DNA of 64,000 bases, from assembly GCA_963695835.1 (NCBI GenBank), contig CAVOHR010000004.1:372001-436000 (forward strand). Direction: 5' to 3'. This document shows positions 26,301 through 33,646 of this stretch, one piece after another. The first letter of the stretch is position 1. Each line of letters opens with the position of its first letter. The translations under genes were made by a program, and so were the position numbers. This stretch comes from VRUE01 sp963695835. GTDB lineage: Bacteria; Actinomycetota; Thermoleophilia; Solirubrobacterales; 70-9. The notes below the pieces were generated by a model. It ran no database searches. It saw only the letters and a program-made list of their open reading frames with translations, and was not told the DNA's origin.

Positions 26301-28012
26301 CCGGCGCCATGGGGGGCCATGATCACCTGGCCGGCGCCGAACTGGGCGGTCTGTTCGCCGGCCGGGTTGAACTTGAGGAAGTGGTAGGGGCCGACGTTGT
26401 CGCCGACGTAGAGGTCGCCGGCGGCGTCCGGGACGAGCGCCTGGGGGCTGCCCGTGGCGTCGAGGGCGCCGACTTCGGTCAGGGTGTCGACCGGGCTGCC
26501 CGAGGGTTCGAGCTTTCGCACCGCGCCGGGAGCGCCGTTTGTGAGAGTCGAGACCGAGCAGCTGCCGGCGCCAGTGTCCTTGGTGCAGGTGAGCTGGGTG
26601 AAGTTGTGGGCGGTGAGCGCTCCCTGGAAGGTGACGCTGGCGAATCCTTCGAAAGCGTTGGCTTGTGCTTCGAAGCTATCGGCGCCGCACTTGGCGTCGA
26701 GCGCGTTTCGGACCCCATCGCGGAAGGCATTCGGAGGGAGGGAGTTGGTTTTGACGTATTCGATCGGAGCGGTGCTCGCGGCGGAGCAGGAGGCGGGCAG
26801 GTTGCCGATCGTGAAGGTGTCGCCGTTGGCAAAGCCGGCGAAGCTGACCCGCTGCCCCTCGTTGGCGCTCGCTTTGAGCGTGTAGAAGTCGCCGCTCACG
26901 GGACCGAGGGCGAGGGCGTTCGTGGCCGTGGCGGCGCCGGGGATCGGCGCCGTGGAGAGGTGGTGCCCGGTCGAGTCGAACTGGACGATGCGACCGTTGT
27001 CGCCGACCCAAACGTGCTGGTTGGAGGGATCGACGATCGCTGCTTTGGGCGCGCTGAGCACGTCGCCGCTTACGCTGGCGACTTTGCAGGCGTCGCCGGC
27101 TTTCGGTTCGCAGACCTCCGGTCCGCCGCCGGGGACCGGGGTCGCGATCGCGGCGCTCCCGCCGGAGAGTTTGGCCGCGTCGGCGCTCATCTGGGCGACG
27201 TCGTTGTGGGCGAAGGCCCCGCCGGTGAAGCTGACGGTGTATGGGGTCGAGCCGGTCGCGTCGCCGGGGCCGCCGCTGACCGAGAGATCGCCGGCTTCGA
27301 CGATCGCCAGCGCCTCCAGGGCGGTCTGCACTTCTGCGGAGGTGGCGCTGTAGGGGATCGGGGCGGTGGTTTCCGTTTTCGGGTTTTTCACCGACGCCTC
27401 GGCGGGAGCGGTGAGCGAGAGGGTGTAGGTGCCGCCCGTCGCCTTGACCGTGATCGACTGCTGCTCGTCGGCGCCGCCGTTGCCGGGGCCCGAGAAGGTC
27501 ACGTCGGGGCCGAAGAGGAAGAGCAGCTCGCCCGAGGGGGTGAACTTGGTCACGCGACGTTTGGAGCTGTCGGCGACGTAGACGTCATGGCTCGACTGGT
27601 CGACGGCGACCGAGTCGGGTCTGATGTTGCCCGTCGCGCTGGTCGAACCGGCGCCTGGGAAGACGAAGCACTTGAGCGTCGGCGGGCTGGCCTGCGGACC
27701 GCAGGTCTGCAGCTCGGCCGACTCGTTGTCGGCGACGCCGAAGCCCCAGGTGAGCAGGAAGCTCCCTTCGGAGTCGAACTTGTCGATGCGGAAGTTCTCT
27801 GCGTCGGCGACGTAGAGGTCGCCGCTGGACTGATCGACCGCGGTGCCGAGCGGACGTTCGACCTGTCCCGCGGCCGAGCCCGGGAAGGCGATCGTCGCCG
27901 GCGGCGCGGCCTGGGCGATCGAAGCCGAGAGAGCCAGCCACAACCCGATCGCCGCCGCGGATGCGCCCGCTCGCGCCCACGGGGACCGCGTACCCTCGAT
28001 CGCCTTCGCCAT
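23369..28012 (-). CDS. Secreted NHL-propeller / TolB-like protein, module B
   Basis: 1,547 aa from the ATG at 28010-28012; a TTG nine bases upstream is an alternative. The signal peptide ends near SASIAQA. NHL blades (VERPLGTAVDQSSGDLYVAD) are followed by an insertion absent from module A, with VKATGGTYTLSLTAPAEASV-like repeats (~200-480). FN3-like modules come next (PTTATLRATLNPEGNATTYH; PDTTYHFRLVASNE), then a TolB-like half (GRYLAFMSLLSLSGYDNRDA, ELACVSCNPSGPRP, SRLSALDEDPDYDIYDVRV) and a His/Arg tail. The ~175-residue size difference from module A is mostly that insertion. First gene of a three-gene translationally coupled operon. Confidence 0.85.
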   Translation of the reverse strand: MAKAIEGTRSPWARAGASAAAIGLWLALSASIAQAAPPATIAFPGSAAGQVERPLGTAVDQSSGDLYVADAENFRIDKFDSEGSFLLTWGFGVADNESAELQTCGPQASPPTLKCFVFPGAGSTSATGNIRPDSVAVDQSSHDVYVADSSKRRVTKFTPSGELLFLFGPDVTFSGPGNGGADEQQSITVKATGGTYTLSLTAPAEASVKNPKTETTAPIPYSATSAEVQTALEALAIVEAGDLSVSGGPGDATGSTPYTVSFTGGAFAHNDVAQMSADAAKLSGGSAAIATPVPGGGPEVCEPKAGDACKVASVSGDVLSAPKAAIVDPSNQHVWVGDNGRIVQFDSTGHHLSTAPIPGAATATNALALGPVSGDFYTLKASANEGQRVSFAGFANGDTFTIGNLPASCSAASTAPIEYVKTNSLPPNAFRDGVRNALDAKCGADSFEAQANAFEGFASVTFQGALTAHNFTQLTCTKDTGAGSCSVSTLTNGAPGAVRKLEPSGSPVDTLTEVGALDATGSPQALVPDAAGDLYVGDNVGPYHFLKFNPAGEQTAQFGAGQVIMAPHGAGPSGNALAIDEAAGALYAASSRPTEESAVQRFALPEEGPLPDNPQAEDVLPTTATLRATLNPEGNATTYHFEYGSDESYGQETTTEALPGSGYESEEVSAVIEHLIPDTTYHFRLVASNECKSGEQCTIHSEDATFTTPPAVKVDAQWVDEVTAASATFKAELDPLGVPAEWRLEYGTSKSYGSATAFQTLGSGFGDVAVAMPITGLSPDTLYYYRFAAKDKRDGVQYVVNGPDQTLLTALGTLGFSLPDGRAWEQVTPLRKGGGRIVPPWLGLAPASEDGSALSFISVGPVSEAAGGRYPESAQSLARRGPEGWTSEDIEPPRETSQPADLSSEYRLFSPDLARAALEPRGLRAKQPGPLSAEASEWTPYLRESFLDPARWRPLVTGKMPFANVCPGVEFGGTEEEQLTRTEPTIHVLGGSPDLRQVILKTGVPLTCDAEGAKGALYEWSDGALELISKLPDGKAAGGAALGSIGTVGSGERSIDDAVSRGGRYAYWAGSETEPTALYLRDTAKEETIRLDEPQPHSIGGNDRPFFQGASVDGRRAFFTDTRHLTPDAGETGADLYACEIVEAGGKDKCSLRDLTPETADRESADVQGAVTAIGEAAEDLYFVANGALAPGGVAGNCAPVPSAAQRCNLYYAHREGGTWSTRLVAVLSGGDSHVWGPLSGSFSTANLAATASPDGRYLAFMSLLSLSGYDNRDAKSGEPDEEVFRYDSEADGGAGELACVSCNPSGPRPRGAVGADGYQLPSDWLGLWTSRRVAATLPDPEATEAGVPAFYRPRAMLDNGRVLFNAFDGLVAADSNGTADAYEYEPWGAGAGSCTASSKGPALSQAQGGACVALLSAGTSERESAVIDSSATGDDVFIITASRLSALDEDPDYDIYDVRVGGTAAQREALAECLGEACQSPPPPPGAPTPPTAALAGDGNLKQPAPRPRCRKGQRKVRRNGRARCVKASHRHHQTRGHRRHGRAHR

Positions 28013-28090
28013 TGCTCTCAACCCTGCTGCCCCTTTCCCCCTCGGCTCGCCACCGCGGCCGTGCGAGCCCGGTGCCGTCCCTCCGCGCAG

Positions 28091-28119
28091 AACTTAACAC
28101 AGGCCGTATCGAGATACAA
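28091..28119 (-). promoter_or_regulatory. Promoter of the module B NHL operon
   Basis: Minus strand: TTGTAT (28114-28119), 17 nt, TAAGTT (28091-28096). Conserved with module A at 15859-15887. Confidence 0.7.
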
Positions 28120-28164
28120 CTTTCCTCGTACCTTGTGCCCGTTCGCCCGTTCGGCCCGAGACGC

Positions 28165-28192
28165 CGTGGGGCCGCCCGAAGGCGGCCCCACG
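28165..28192 (-). terminator. Terminator of the 240-aa gene, module B
   Basis: Perfect 12-bp stem (CGTGGGGCCGCC / GGCGGCCCCACG) closed by a CGAA tetraloop, 28 nt after the stop at 28221. Confidence 0.8.
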
Positions 28193-28220
28193 ATCGAATA
28201 GATTCGCTCCCTGAGCGAGC

Positions 28221-28943
28221 CTATGTCTGTGTTGTTGTCGTCCCTTCCACGCCTTCTCCGTTGAAGATGGCTTCCGCTTCCCCGGCGTCCTCGTATGCCG
28301 GTTTGGCTTCGCCGCCGTTGATCGACGCCGTCAGGCCGTAGGTTTCTGTTGTGTGGGTTGTCGTGTGTTCCTGGCCTTCCGCGGTCGCTTTCACTTTGAG
28401 GCTGAACGAGTGCGATTTTCCGCCGATCCCCGGTTTGGTGACTGTGCCGAGCACGCCGGTGCCGCCGACCACGACTTTGACGAGGCCACCGAGGCAGCTG
28501 AACGTCGCGAAGTGCCCTTCTTTCGGTGTGATCAGGGCACCCGGCCGTTCGTGTGTTTCGCCTTCCGCTTTCGGCTCCAGATAGAGCAGGTGGAACGGCA
28601 GTGTTGTGGTCGTGATTGTACCGCTCGGTTCACCCGCGGTGGTGCATGTCGAGTTGAGGGTCGCCTCCCGGCAGTTGTGGAAGGTGAATTTCACCGAGCC
28701 TGTGTGGGGGGTTTCGAATTTACCGCTCGTTGTCACCGTGTTTGGCTGTTCCGCGGTGGTTTTGCATACGATTTTCTGCGCTCCATACAACGTCGCGGTG
28801 TTGGTGGTCGTACCGCTGAACGCCGCATTTTCGGGCAGCCCGCTTGTCGGCGGTTGGTGGGACGCCATCGCCATCGACGGCAGTGCCGCGAAGGCCAGGG
28901 CGCTGAGCGCCGCGGCCGCCAAGAGCATCGTCTTACTCTTCAT
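28221..28943 (-). CDS. Secreted ~240-aa Thr-rich protein, module B
   Basis: 240 aa from the ATG at 28941-28943 with AAGGAGG upstream. The signal peptide is MLLAAAALSALAFAALPSMA. It is the paralogue of the 238-aa protein with conserved Cys positions (KIVCKTTAEQP; HTGSVKFTFHNC; STCTTAGEPSGT; ATFSCLGGLVKV) and the shared ETHERPGALI motif. Overall similarity is clear but moderate, lower than for the 288-aa pair, so the copies have diverged for some time. No recognised function; probably wall-associated or extracellular. Confidence 0.85.
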   Translation of the reverse strand: MKSKTMLLAAAALSALAFAALPSMAMASHQPPTSGLPENAAFSGTTTNTATLYGAQKIVCKTTAEQPNTVTTSGKFETPHTGSVKFTFHNCREATLNSTCTTAGEPSGTITTTTLPFHLLYLEPKAEGETHERPGALITPKEGHFATFSCLGGLVKVVVGGTGVLGTVTKPGIGGKSHSFSLKVKATAEGQEHTTTHTTETYGLTASINGGEAKPAYEDAGEAEAIFNGEGVEGTTTTQT

Positions 28944-29051
28944 CGTGAATATCCTCCTTAAGCGCCGGCGAGCCGGAAGGGCTCCACCGGCCGTTGATTC
29001 GGGGCTCCGGCCTGGGTTTGTCGACCGGCCGGGGCCCTCTCTTACCCGACC
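28944..29051 (-). promoter_or_regulatory. Conserved two-hairpin 5' leader of the 240-aa gene
   Basis: The first hairpin is GGGCCCCGGCC with GGCCGGAGCCC, followed by single-stranded CGAATCA. The second is GCCGG..GAGCC / GGCTC..CCGGC directly before AAGGAGG. Same architecture as 16698-16798 with changed stem bases. Confidence 0.5.
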
Positions 29052-29081
29052 ATTCATAACTGATTGCCGCCTATTAGTCAA
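29052..29081 (-). promoter_or_regulatory. Promoter of the 240-aa gene, module B
   Basis: Minus strand: TTGACT (29076-29081), 17 nt, TATGAA(T) (29052-29058). Confidence 0.8.
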
Positions 29082-29186
29082 ATCTTTTCTTCTCTATTTA
29101 GAGTACTCTGCTTCAAAGCACCCTGCAAATGCCGGATTTCCAGGCGAACCGGCCAGAGACCCGCCGCGGCTTCTGATCGATGTAGC

Positions 29187-29215
29187 TTGCATTAGACGAA
29201 CTGTTCTGGTGCAAG
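29187..29215 (+). promoter_or_regulatory. Promoter of the 288-aa gene, module B
   Basis: TTGCAT (29187-29192), 17 nt, TGCAAG (29210-29215). Position and spacing match 17154-17182; the -10 box is weak. Confidence 0.4.
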
Positions 29216-29263
29216 ACCCTATTCCTTTGGGAACGGCATGGTTCCAAGAATGGGAGGAGTTTT

Positions 29264-29367
29264 CGTGGCACCTGGGGCCCACCGCCCCGCCTACGTGCGG
29301 CGGCGACGCGTGTCGCTGCCGGCTCCCATCTGCCGTTACCACGAAAGGCAACGGAAAGGACCAGTCA
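29264..29367 (+). promoter_or_regulatory. Conserved structured leader of the 288-aa gene, module B
   Basis: The same three stems as at 17231-17329. The middle one is GGCGGCGAC/GTCGCTGCC here, so length and bases differ while pairing is kept. The last stem CCGTT/AACGG abuts GGAAAGGA. Confidence 0.5.
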
Positions 29368-30234
29368 ATGAGAAAGCTACTCGCTGCGGCCACGGTCATC
29401 GCGGCGATGCTGGTACCGGCATCGCAGGCGCTCGCCGCGTCGCACAACCCGACGGGAGAATTCGCCCAGTTCAACGAGTGCCCGCTGAGCAACGAAGCGG
29501 TCTTCGGGTGCATCTTCTCGGAATCGAGCGGCGGCTTCTTCCAGATCGGCTCGAAAACCGTCCCGCTGAAGAACCCGGTCGTCCTGCAGGGCGGGCTCGA
29601 ATTCAACGAAGTCGGCAAAGAATTCTTCGTCGGGGCGGAGAACAGCGAAACCCTGGTCAAAGTCCCACAGACCGTGCCCGGCGGCCTGCTCGGGATCAAA
29701 GCTCCGAAATCGTGGCCGATCTGGCTGCAGAACTGGTTCAACAACAAGATCGACGAAGGGCTCACCGGGGTCACGGCGACGGTCGAGCTGGCCGGCCCGG
29801 CGTCTAACATCTCCGTCAACGTCGTCAACCTGCTGTTCGAAGTGGGAACCGCGCTGTCGCTGCCGGTGAAGATCAAGCTGAGCAACCCGATCCTCGGCAG
29901 CAGCTGCTACATCGGCTCCAACTCGAACCCGGTGGTGATCGACTTCACCAGCGGGGAAACGTCGCCGCCGCCGCCGAACGAACCGATCCACGGCAGCGCC
30001 GGGACGCCCGAAATCAACGAAGCGGAAACGTTGGTCACCCTGAGCGGGGGATCGCTCGTGAACAACTCGTTCGCGGCGCCGGGAGTCAGCGGTTGCGGCG
30101 GGATCTTCTCGTTCTTCATCAACCCGCTCGTCAACTCGCTCGTCGGCCTGCCCTCGCCCGCCGGCACCAACAGCGCGGTGCTCGAAGGCAAACTCCAGGA
30201 GGCCATCGCGGCAGCGGTGAAAGCGAGCGAATAG
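29368..30234 (+). CDS. Secreted 288-aa protein, module B
   Basis: 288 aa, exactly the length of the module A paralogue, from the ATG at 29368. The signal peptide is LLAAATVIAAMLVPASQALA. The N-terminal half differs at scattered sites (for example CPLSNEAVFGCIFSESS against CPLNTATVFACIFSESS); from about the LGSSCYIGSNSN segment onward the two are essentially identical in DNA, which suggests gene conversion. Last gene of the duplicated block. Confidence 0.85.
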   Translation: MRKLLAAATVIAAMLVPASQALAASHNPTGEFAQFNECPLSNEAVFGCIFSESSGGFFQIGSKTVPLKNPVVLQGGLEFNEVGKEFFVGAENSETLVKVPQTVPGGLLGIKAPKSWPIWLQNWFNNKIDEGLTGVTATVELAGPASNISVNVVNLLFEVGTALSLPVKIKLSNPILGSSCYIGSNSNPVVIDFTSGETSPPPPNEPIHGSAGTPEINEAETLVTLSGGSLVNNSFAAPGVSGCGGIFSFFINPLVNSLVGLPSPAGTNSAVLEGKLQEAIAAAVKASE

Positions 30235-30263
30235 GAGAAGAAGTCGTTGCTCCAGTCGCGGTT

Positions 30264-30294
30264 GAGAGGGGGCCGGCGCAGCCGGCCCTTTCTC
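30264..30294 (+). terminator. Terminator of the 288-aa gene, module B
   Basis: GAGAGGGGGCCGGC / GCCGGCCCTTTCTC stem with G-T pairs and a GCA loop; counterpart of 18224-18254. It also faces the lipoprotein gene stop. Confidence 0.8.
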
Positions 30295-30332
30295 ATGCGT
30301 GGAGCCGAACTCGAAAAGCGGCGGTCGACCCG

Positions 30333-31034
30333 CTAGGAGGCCCTTCCACAGGAGCCGATGCCGTACGCGCGGGCCAGTTGCTGCGGCTTCGCAAGGGCGG
30401 CGGTCGAGTTGGTCAGGAATGCCTGTGGGTCTTTGCGGGCTTCGGCGACTGCCGCTTCGATTGCGGCGACGATTTCTTCAATCTTCCCTGCGTCGCCCTG
30501 CGGAGGCTCCAGCGCCCCAAGTTCGTCGGCCTCCGCTTCCAGCCCCGGCGCGATCGCATCGTCGACGAGCTTGAGCAGAGCGGCCTGCTGGGAGCCTTCG
30601 CCCTTCGCGCTTTCGAAGATTTCACGCACGTCCGTCTGTATCTGCTGCAGCCGCTTTGCGCAGAGGGCGTTGGTCTTGACGATGAAGTCGGCCTTCGATT
30701 CAGCAGACGTCGACTCTGCCTTTGGCGCAGGCGCGCCCGGGGATTCGGCGGCACCGGGCGATTCGCCGCCGCGGGATTCGCTCCCGGAGCCACCGCCGTT
30801 CCCGGATTCGCCCCCCGCGCCGCCGCTCGACGATTCGCCGCCGCTCCCGGATTCGTCCGCGCTCGGCGATCCGCCCGCGCTCAGCGATTCGCCTTCCTTC
30901 CCGCCGGCGCCGGTGCCGGCGGTGGTTTCGTTGCCGGTCGCCGCCGTCGAGCCATTGTCACCGCCGCCGCCACAGCCGGCCGCCAGGGCGGCCAGCAGCA
31001 GGCCGACCACGATCATTGGGATCGATTGCCTCAT
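30333..31034 (-). CDS. Putative lipoprotein with Gly/Ser-rich linker and helical domain
   Basis: 233 aa from the ATG at 31032-31034. The first 20 residues form a lipoprotein signal with lipobox LAAG-C, so the mature protein should be lipid-anchored on the outer face of the membrane. Residues ~22-105 are a low-complexity Gly/Ser/Glu linker. The remainder is a helical Glu/Lys/Ala-rich domain (FIVKTNALCAKRLQQIQTDV, KIEEIVAAIEAAVAEARKDP) with Cys in NALCAKR and GIGSCGRAS. This C-terminal type is common in actinobacterial lipoproteins of unknown role. Its upstream region borders the rearranged accessory DNA. Confidence 0.75.
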   Translation of the reverse strand: MRQSIPMIVVGLLLAALAAGCGGGGDNGSTAATGNETTAGTGAGGKEGESLSAGGSPSADESGSGGESSSGGAGGESGNGGGSGSESRGGESPGAAESPGAPAPKAESTSAESKADFIVKTNALCAKRLQQIQTDVREIFESAKGEGSQQAALLKLVDDAIAPGLEAEADELGALEPPQGDAGKIEEIVAAIEAAVAEARKDPQAFLTNSTAALAKPQQLARAYGIGSCGRAS

Positions 31035-31110
31035 GGCGCCCAAGGTACCAGGCATTCTTTGTTTTACTTAAATTTCTTGGCGCGTCCTACCCCTGGAGCC
31101 GGAAGGCCCC

Positions 31111-32493
31111 TCACGGCAATTCCACATCCCGCAGCGAGCGGCCGCCGGGGCCGTGGACGACGTCCTTGAGGTCCTCGAGGAGCTGGTTGGCTCGCCCTCC
31201 GACGACGAAGACGATCTCGTCGATCACCGGGCGGTACCAGCCGCGCTCCTGGGCCCGCTCGGCTGTGGCCCCGAGGGCGCGGCCGAGCAGGGCGGCCATC
31301 TCGAGCCCGGTCGTGACCGCCGGCAGCGGCTCCCGTCCGCACTCCATCCCGACCCGCATCAGCCCGGCGTAGCCGGAGGTGTGCTCGACCCATTCCCGGG
31401 TCGTCCGCGCGGTCTGGTCGTCGGCGCCGTAGACGTCGGTCGAGGCGATCCCGTAGAAGGGGCCGAGCGTGGCGCCGCCGTCGCGCAGCAGCAGCGAGGC
31501 GTTGCGCCCGTGCAGGTCGCGGCGCCCGACGATGTCCTCGGCGTGGTCGCCGAGCAGGAAGCAGGCGAAGCCGAGCTTGAACAGTGTCTCGACCGCGTCC
31601 TCCTCGCCGATCGCGCGCAGCAGCTCGGCGGAGTGCAGGAAGCCCGGCCGCTCGAGCTCCTCGGCGGCCCGCTCCGCCCCGGGCGCGAAGCCGAGCGCCT
31701 GCCAGAAGGTCTCCTGGTGGCGCGGGGTGACCGGCAGCCCGTCGCCGCGGCGGTCGAGGCGCGCGGCGACGGCGCAGGGCCGCCCGGCGACCCTCATCGG
31801 CTCCAGCGGCGCCAGCGGCAGGCCGAGGCGGCGCAGCGCCGCCGTGCAGGCGACCTCGTTGACGACGAAGTCCGGGTGCTCGCCCGTTTCGGGCTTGACC
31901 ACGTGCGTGCTCGGCATCCCCGGCTGCGGCCAGGCCCAGCGGTCGCTGCGCTCGTCGCGGACCAGGGCGAGCTTGTGGCGCTCGCCCGGCAGGGCGAAGC
32001 GCATGCGCCGCTCGTTGGCGGGGTCGAAGAGGCGCGGCGGTGGGGCCGCCAGCAGCTCCTCGAGCTCGTCGTCGCCGAGCCAGGCGAGCGCGTCGGGGTC
32101 GGGGTCTTCCGGCCGCTCGCCCTCGGGCAGGACGACGACGGCGCCGGGGCAGTCGCTGCCCAGCTCGGCGAGCAGGCCGAGCCCGTCGGCCGGGTCGAGC
32201 CCCAGCTCGCGGGCGATCCGCTCGCGGCGCAGGCCGTCCGGCAGCAGGCCCTCGAAGTAGGGTCGGGCCTGCTCGGCGCCGTAGCGCTCGGCGCGCAGGG
32301 GCAGCGAGCGGCTGAGCGGCGTCGTCCCCTCCCCCGCCCGGTCCACCGCCTGGCGCCGGTAGGCGAGCTCGTAGCCGCCCTCGGCGGGCGACAGCGTGCC
32401 GACCGGCTCCCCATGCAGCCAGACCCCCAGCCTCGCTGTCTCCCTCGCTGATTTTAGCTTCACTTGAGCAATGGCAGGGACGGAGGGCGTCAC
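31111..32493 (-). CDS. hipA: HipA-like serine/threonine kinase (intact copy)
   Basis: 460 aa. The GTG at 32493 is chosen because it overlaps the stop of the GNAT gene (GTGA); GTG 32463 is an alternative. The N-terminal domain (~10-120) has HGEPVGTLSPAEGGYELAY, TPLSRSLPL and FEGLLPDGLRRERIARELGL, all classic HipA. The kinase part has STHVVKPETGEHPDFVVNE, AARLDRR, RHQETFWQALGF and a catalytic loop RRDLHGRNASLLL (D-x-H-x-x-N). The usual metal-binding 'Y-D' after the loop is replaced by Gly (LGPFYGIAST), and the loop is preceded by an unusual GDHAEDIVG insertion, so activity may be altered. HipA toxins phosphorylate translation factors, but the partner here is a GNAT gene, not a HipB-type regulator. 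Confidence 0.85.
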   Translation of the reverse strand: MTPSVPAIAQVKLKSARETARLGVWLHGEPVGTLSPAEGGYELAYRRQAVDRAGEGTTPLSRSLPLRAERYGAEQARPYFEGLLPDGLRRERIARELGLDPADGLGLLAELGSDCPGAVVVLPEGERPEDPDPDALAWLGDDELEELLAAPPPRLFDPANERRMRFALPGERHKLALVRDERSDRWAWPQPGMPSTHVVKPETGEHPDFVVNEVACTAALRRLGLPLAPLEPMRVAGRPCAVAARLDRRGDGLPVTPRHQETFWQALGFAPGAERAAEELERPGFLHSAELLRAIGEEDAVETLFKLGFACFLLGDHAEDIVGRRDLHGRNASLLLRDGGATLGPFYGIASTDVYGADDQTARTTREWVEHTSGYAGLMRVGMECGREPLPAVTTGLEMAALLGRALGATAERAQERGWYRPVIDEIVFVVGGRANQLLEDLKDVVHGPGGRSLRDVELP

Positions 32494-33476
32494 GCCCCAA
32501 ACTCGAAGTCGTGGTCGTCGTCGGGCCCTTCGTCCTCGCCGTCCCAGTCGCTCCTGCCCCACTCGCCCTCTTCGCCCTCCTCATCCTCCGCGGGCGCGAT
32601 CAGCTCCTCCGGCGGCTGCCAGACGGTGCGGACGGCGACCAGGGCGAAGCCGGCGCGGAGCAGGTTGCGGGCGCCGGCCGAGAGGGTGCTCGGGCACTCG
32701 AGCGACTCTTCGGTGATCGCGAGGAGCTCGCTGGCTCCGGTGGCGCGGGCGTCTTCGAGCTGCCGATGCAGCAGGGCCATGTGGGCGCCCCTGCCGCGGC
32801 ACTCCTCGACCGTGCCGGCGAAGCCCAGCTGCGGCGCGTCGTAGTGCATCATCATCGCCGCCGCGGCGAACGGCCCCTCGCTGTCGCTCGCGATGTAGGT
32901 GCGCCAGTCGCGCCGGCCCGGCAGGCCGACGATGAAGCCCTCGCCGGTCCACTCGAGGCCGTAGGCGGGCGCGAGCAGGTGGCTGAACGTTTCGACCATG
33001 GATTCGCCGGCGAGCAGTTCTACCTCGATGCCGGGCGGCGCGTCGAAGCCGGGCGGGGCGGCTGGGCGGGCGAGCATCGCCAGGCTCCCGGTGCGGCGAT
33101 AGCCGCGGCGGTTGAGCTGGTCCTCGGCGGCGTCCGGTTCGCCGAACTCCCCCTCCGACCGCACCGGCACGCGGAGGTCGAGGCCCAGCGACTCGGTCCA
33201 GTCCAGCGCCTCGGCCAGGTGGCCCCGCTCGACCGCGCCGGCGCGGTCCGCCCCGAGGAGGATGTTGAAAAGCGAGAGGCGCGGCTCGCAGGGGAACGCG
33301 AACGCCCGGATCGGGCCGTAGTGGCGCGCCTCGATCCCGTGGTCGTCGACCGCTTCGAGCACCGGGACGTGCCAGAGCTCGAGCCAGAACTGCCGCTCGA
33401 GCGCGTAGAGCCTGCCCGGCCCGGCCATGCTGTCGAAGAGCAGACTCAACTCCGGATCGACCCCCCGCCAGTCCAT
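32490..33476 (-). CDS. GNAT-fold acetyltransferase-like protein with acidic tail
   Basis: 328 aa from the ATG at 33474-33476, which lies seven nt after a -10 box and is probably leaderless; the longer reading frame begins inside the promoter. The C-terminal GNAT domain shows motif A (QLGFAGTVEECRGRGAHMAL) and the later LLAITEESLECP/ARNLLRAGFALVAVRTVW strand-helix. The N-terminal ~140 residues (LYALERQFWLELW; LGADRAGAVERGHLAEALDW) form a degenerate second GNAT-like half. The last ~35 residues are extremely acidic and end DDDHDFEFGA. GNAT enzymes transfer acetyl groups from acetyl-CoA; the substrate is unknown. It overlaps hipA by 4 nt. Paralogues lie at 39933 and 49068. Confidence 0.8.
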   Translation of the reverse strand: MDWRGVDPELSLLFDSMAGPGRLYALERQFWLELWHVPVLEAVDDHGIEARHYGPIRAFAFPCEPRLSLFNILLGADRAGAVERGHLAEALDWTESLGLDLRVPVRSEGEFGEPDAAEDQLNRRGYRRTGSLAMLARPAAPPGFDAPPGIEVELLAGESMVETFSHLLAPAYGLEWTGEGFIVGLPGRRDWRTYIASDSEGPFAAAAMMMHYDAPQLGFAGTVEECRGRGAHMALLHRQLEDARATGASELLAITEESLECPSTLSAGARNLLRAGFALVAVRTVWQPPEELIAPAEDEEGEEGEWGRSDWDGEDEGPDDDHDFEFGA

Positions 33477-33483
33477 GCCGTCA

Positions 33484-33512
33484 AACTTACGGAACGCGCG
33501 CGGTTTGTGCAA
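33484..33512 (-). promoter_or_regulatory. Leaderless promoter of GNAT-hipA
   Basis: Minus strand: TTGCAC (33507-33512), 17 nt, TAAGTT (33484-33489), then seven bases to the ATG. The same promoter design precedes the other GNAT copies. Between here and 33646 only a 22-nt match to the 3' end of the 50100 gene is seen (33590-33611). Confidence 0.8.
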
Positions 33513-33646
33513 GGAATTCTGTGTCACCCCCCGTCCCCGGTGGCGCCCCGATCCCGCGGGCGACGCTCAGTGGATTGCGGGGGCGGCGAAGTCCTACTCC
33601 ATCTGCTCTAGTGAGCGCCAGGCGCGGTGATCGCGCTCGCTGTGAG

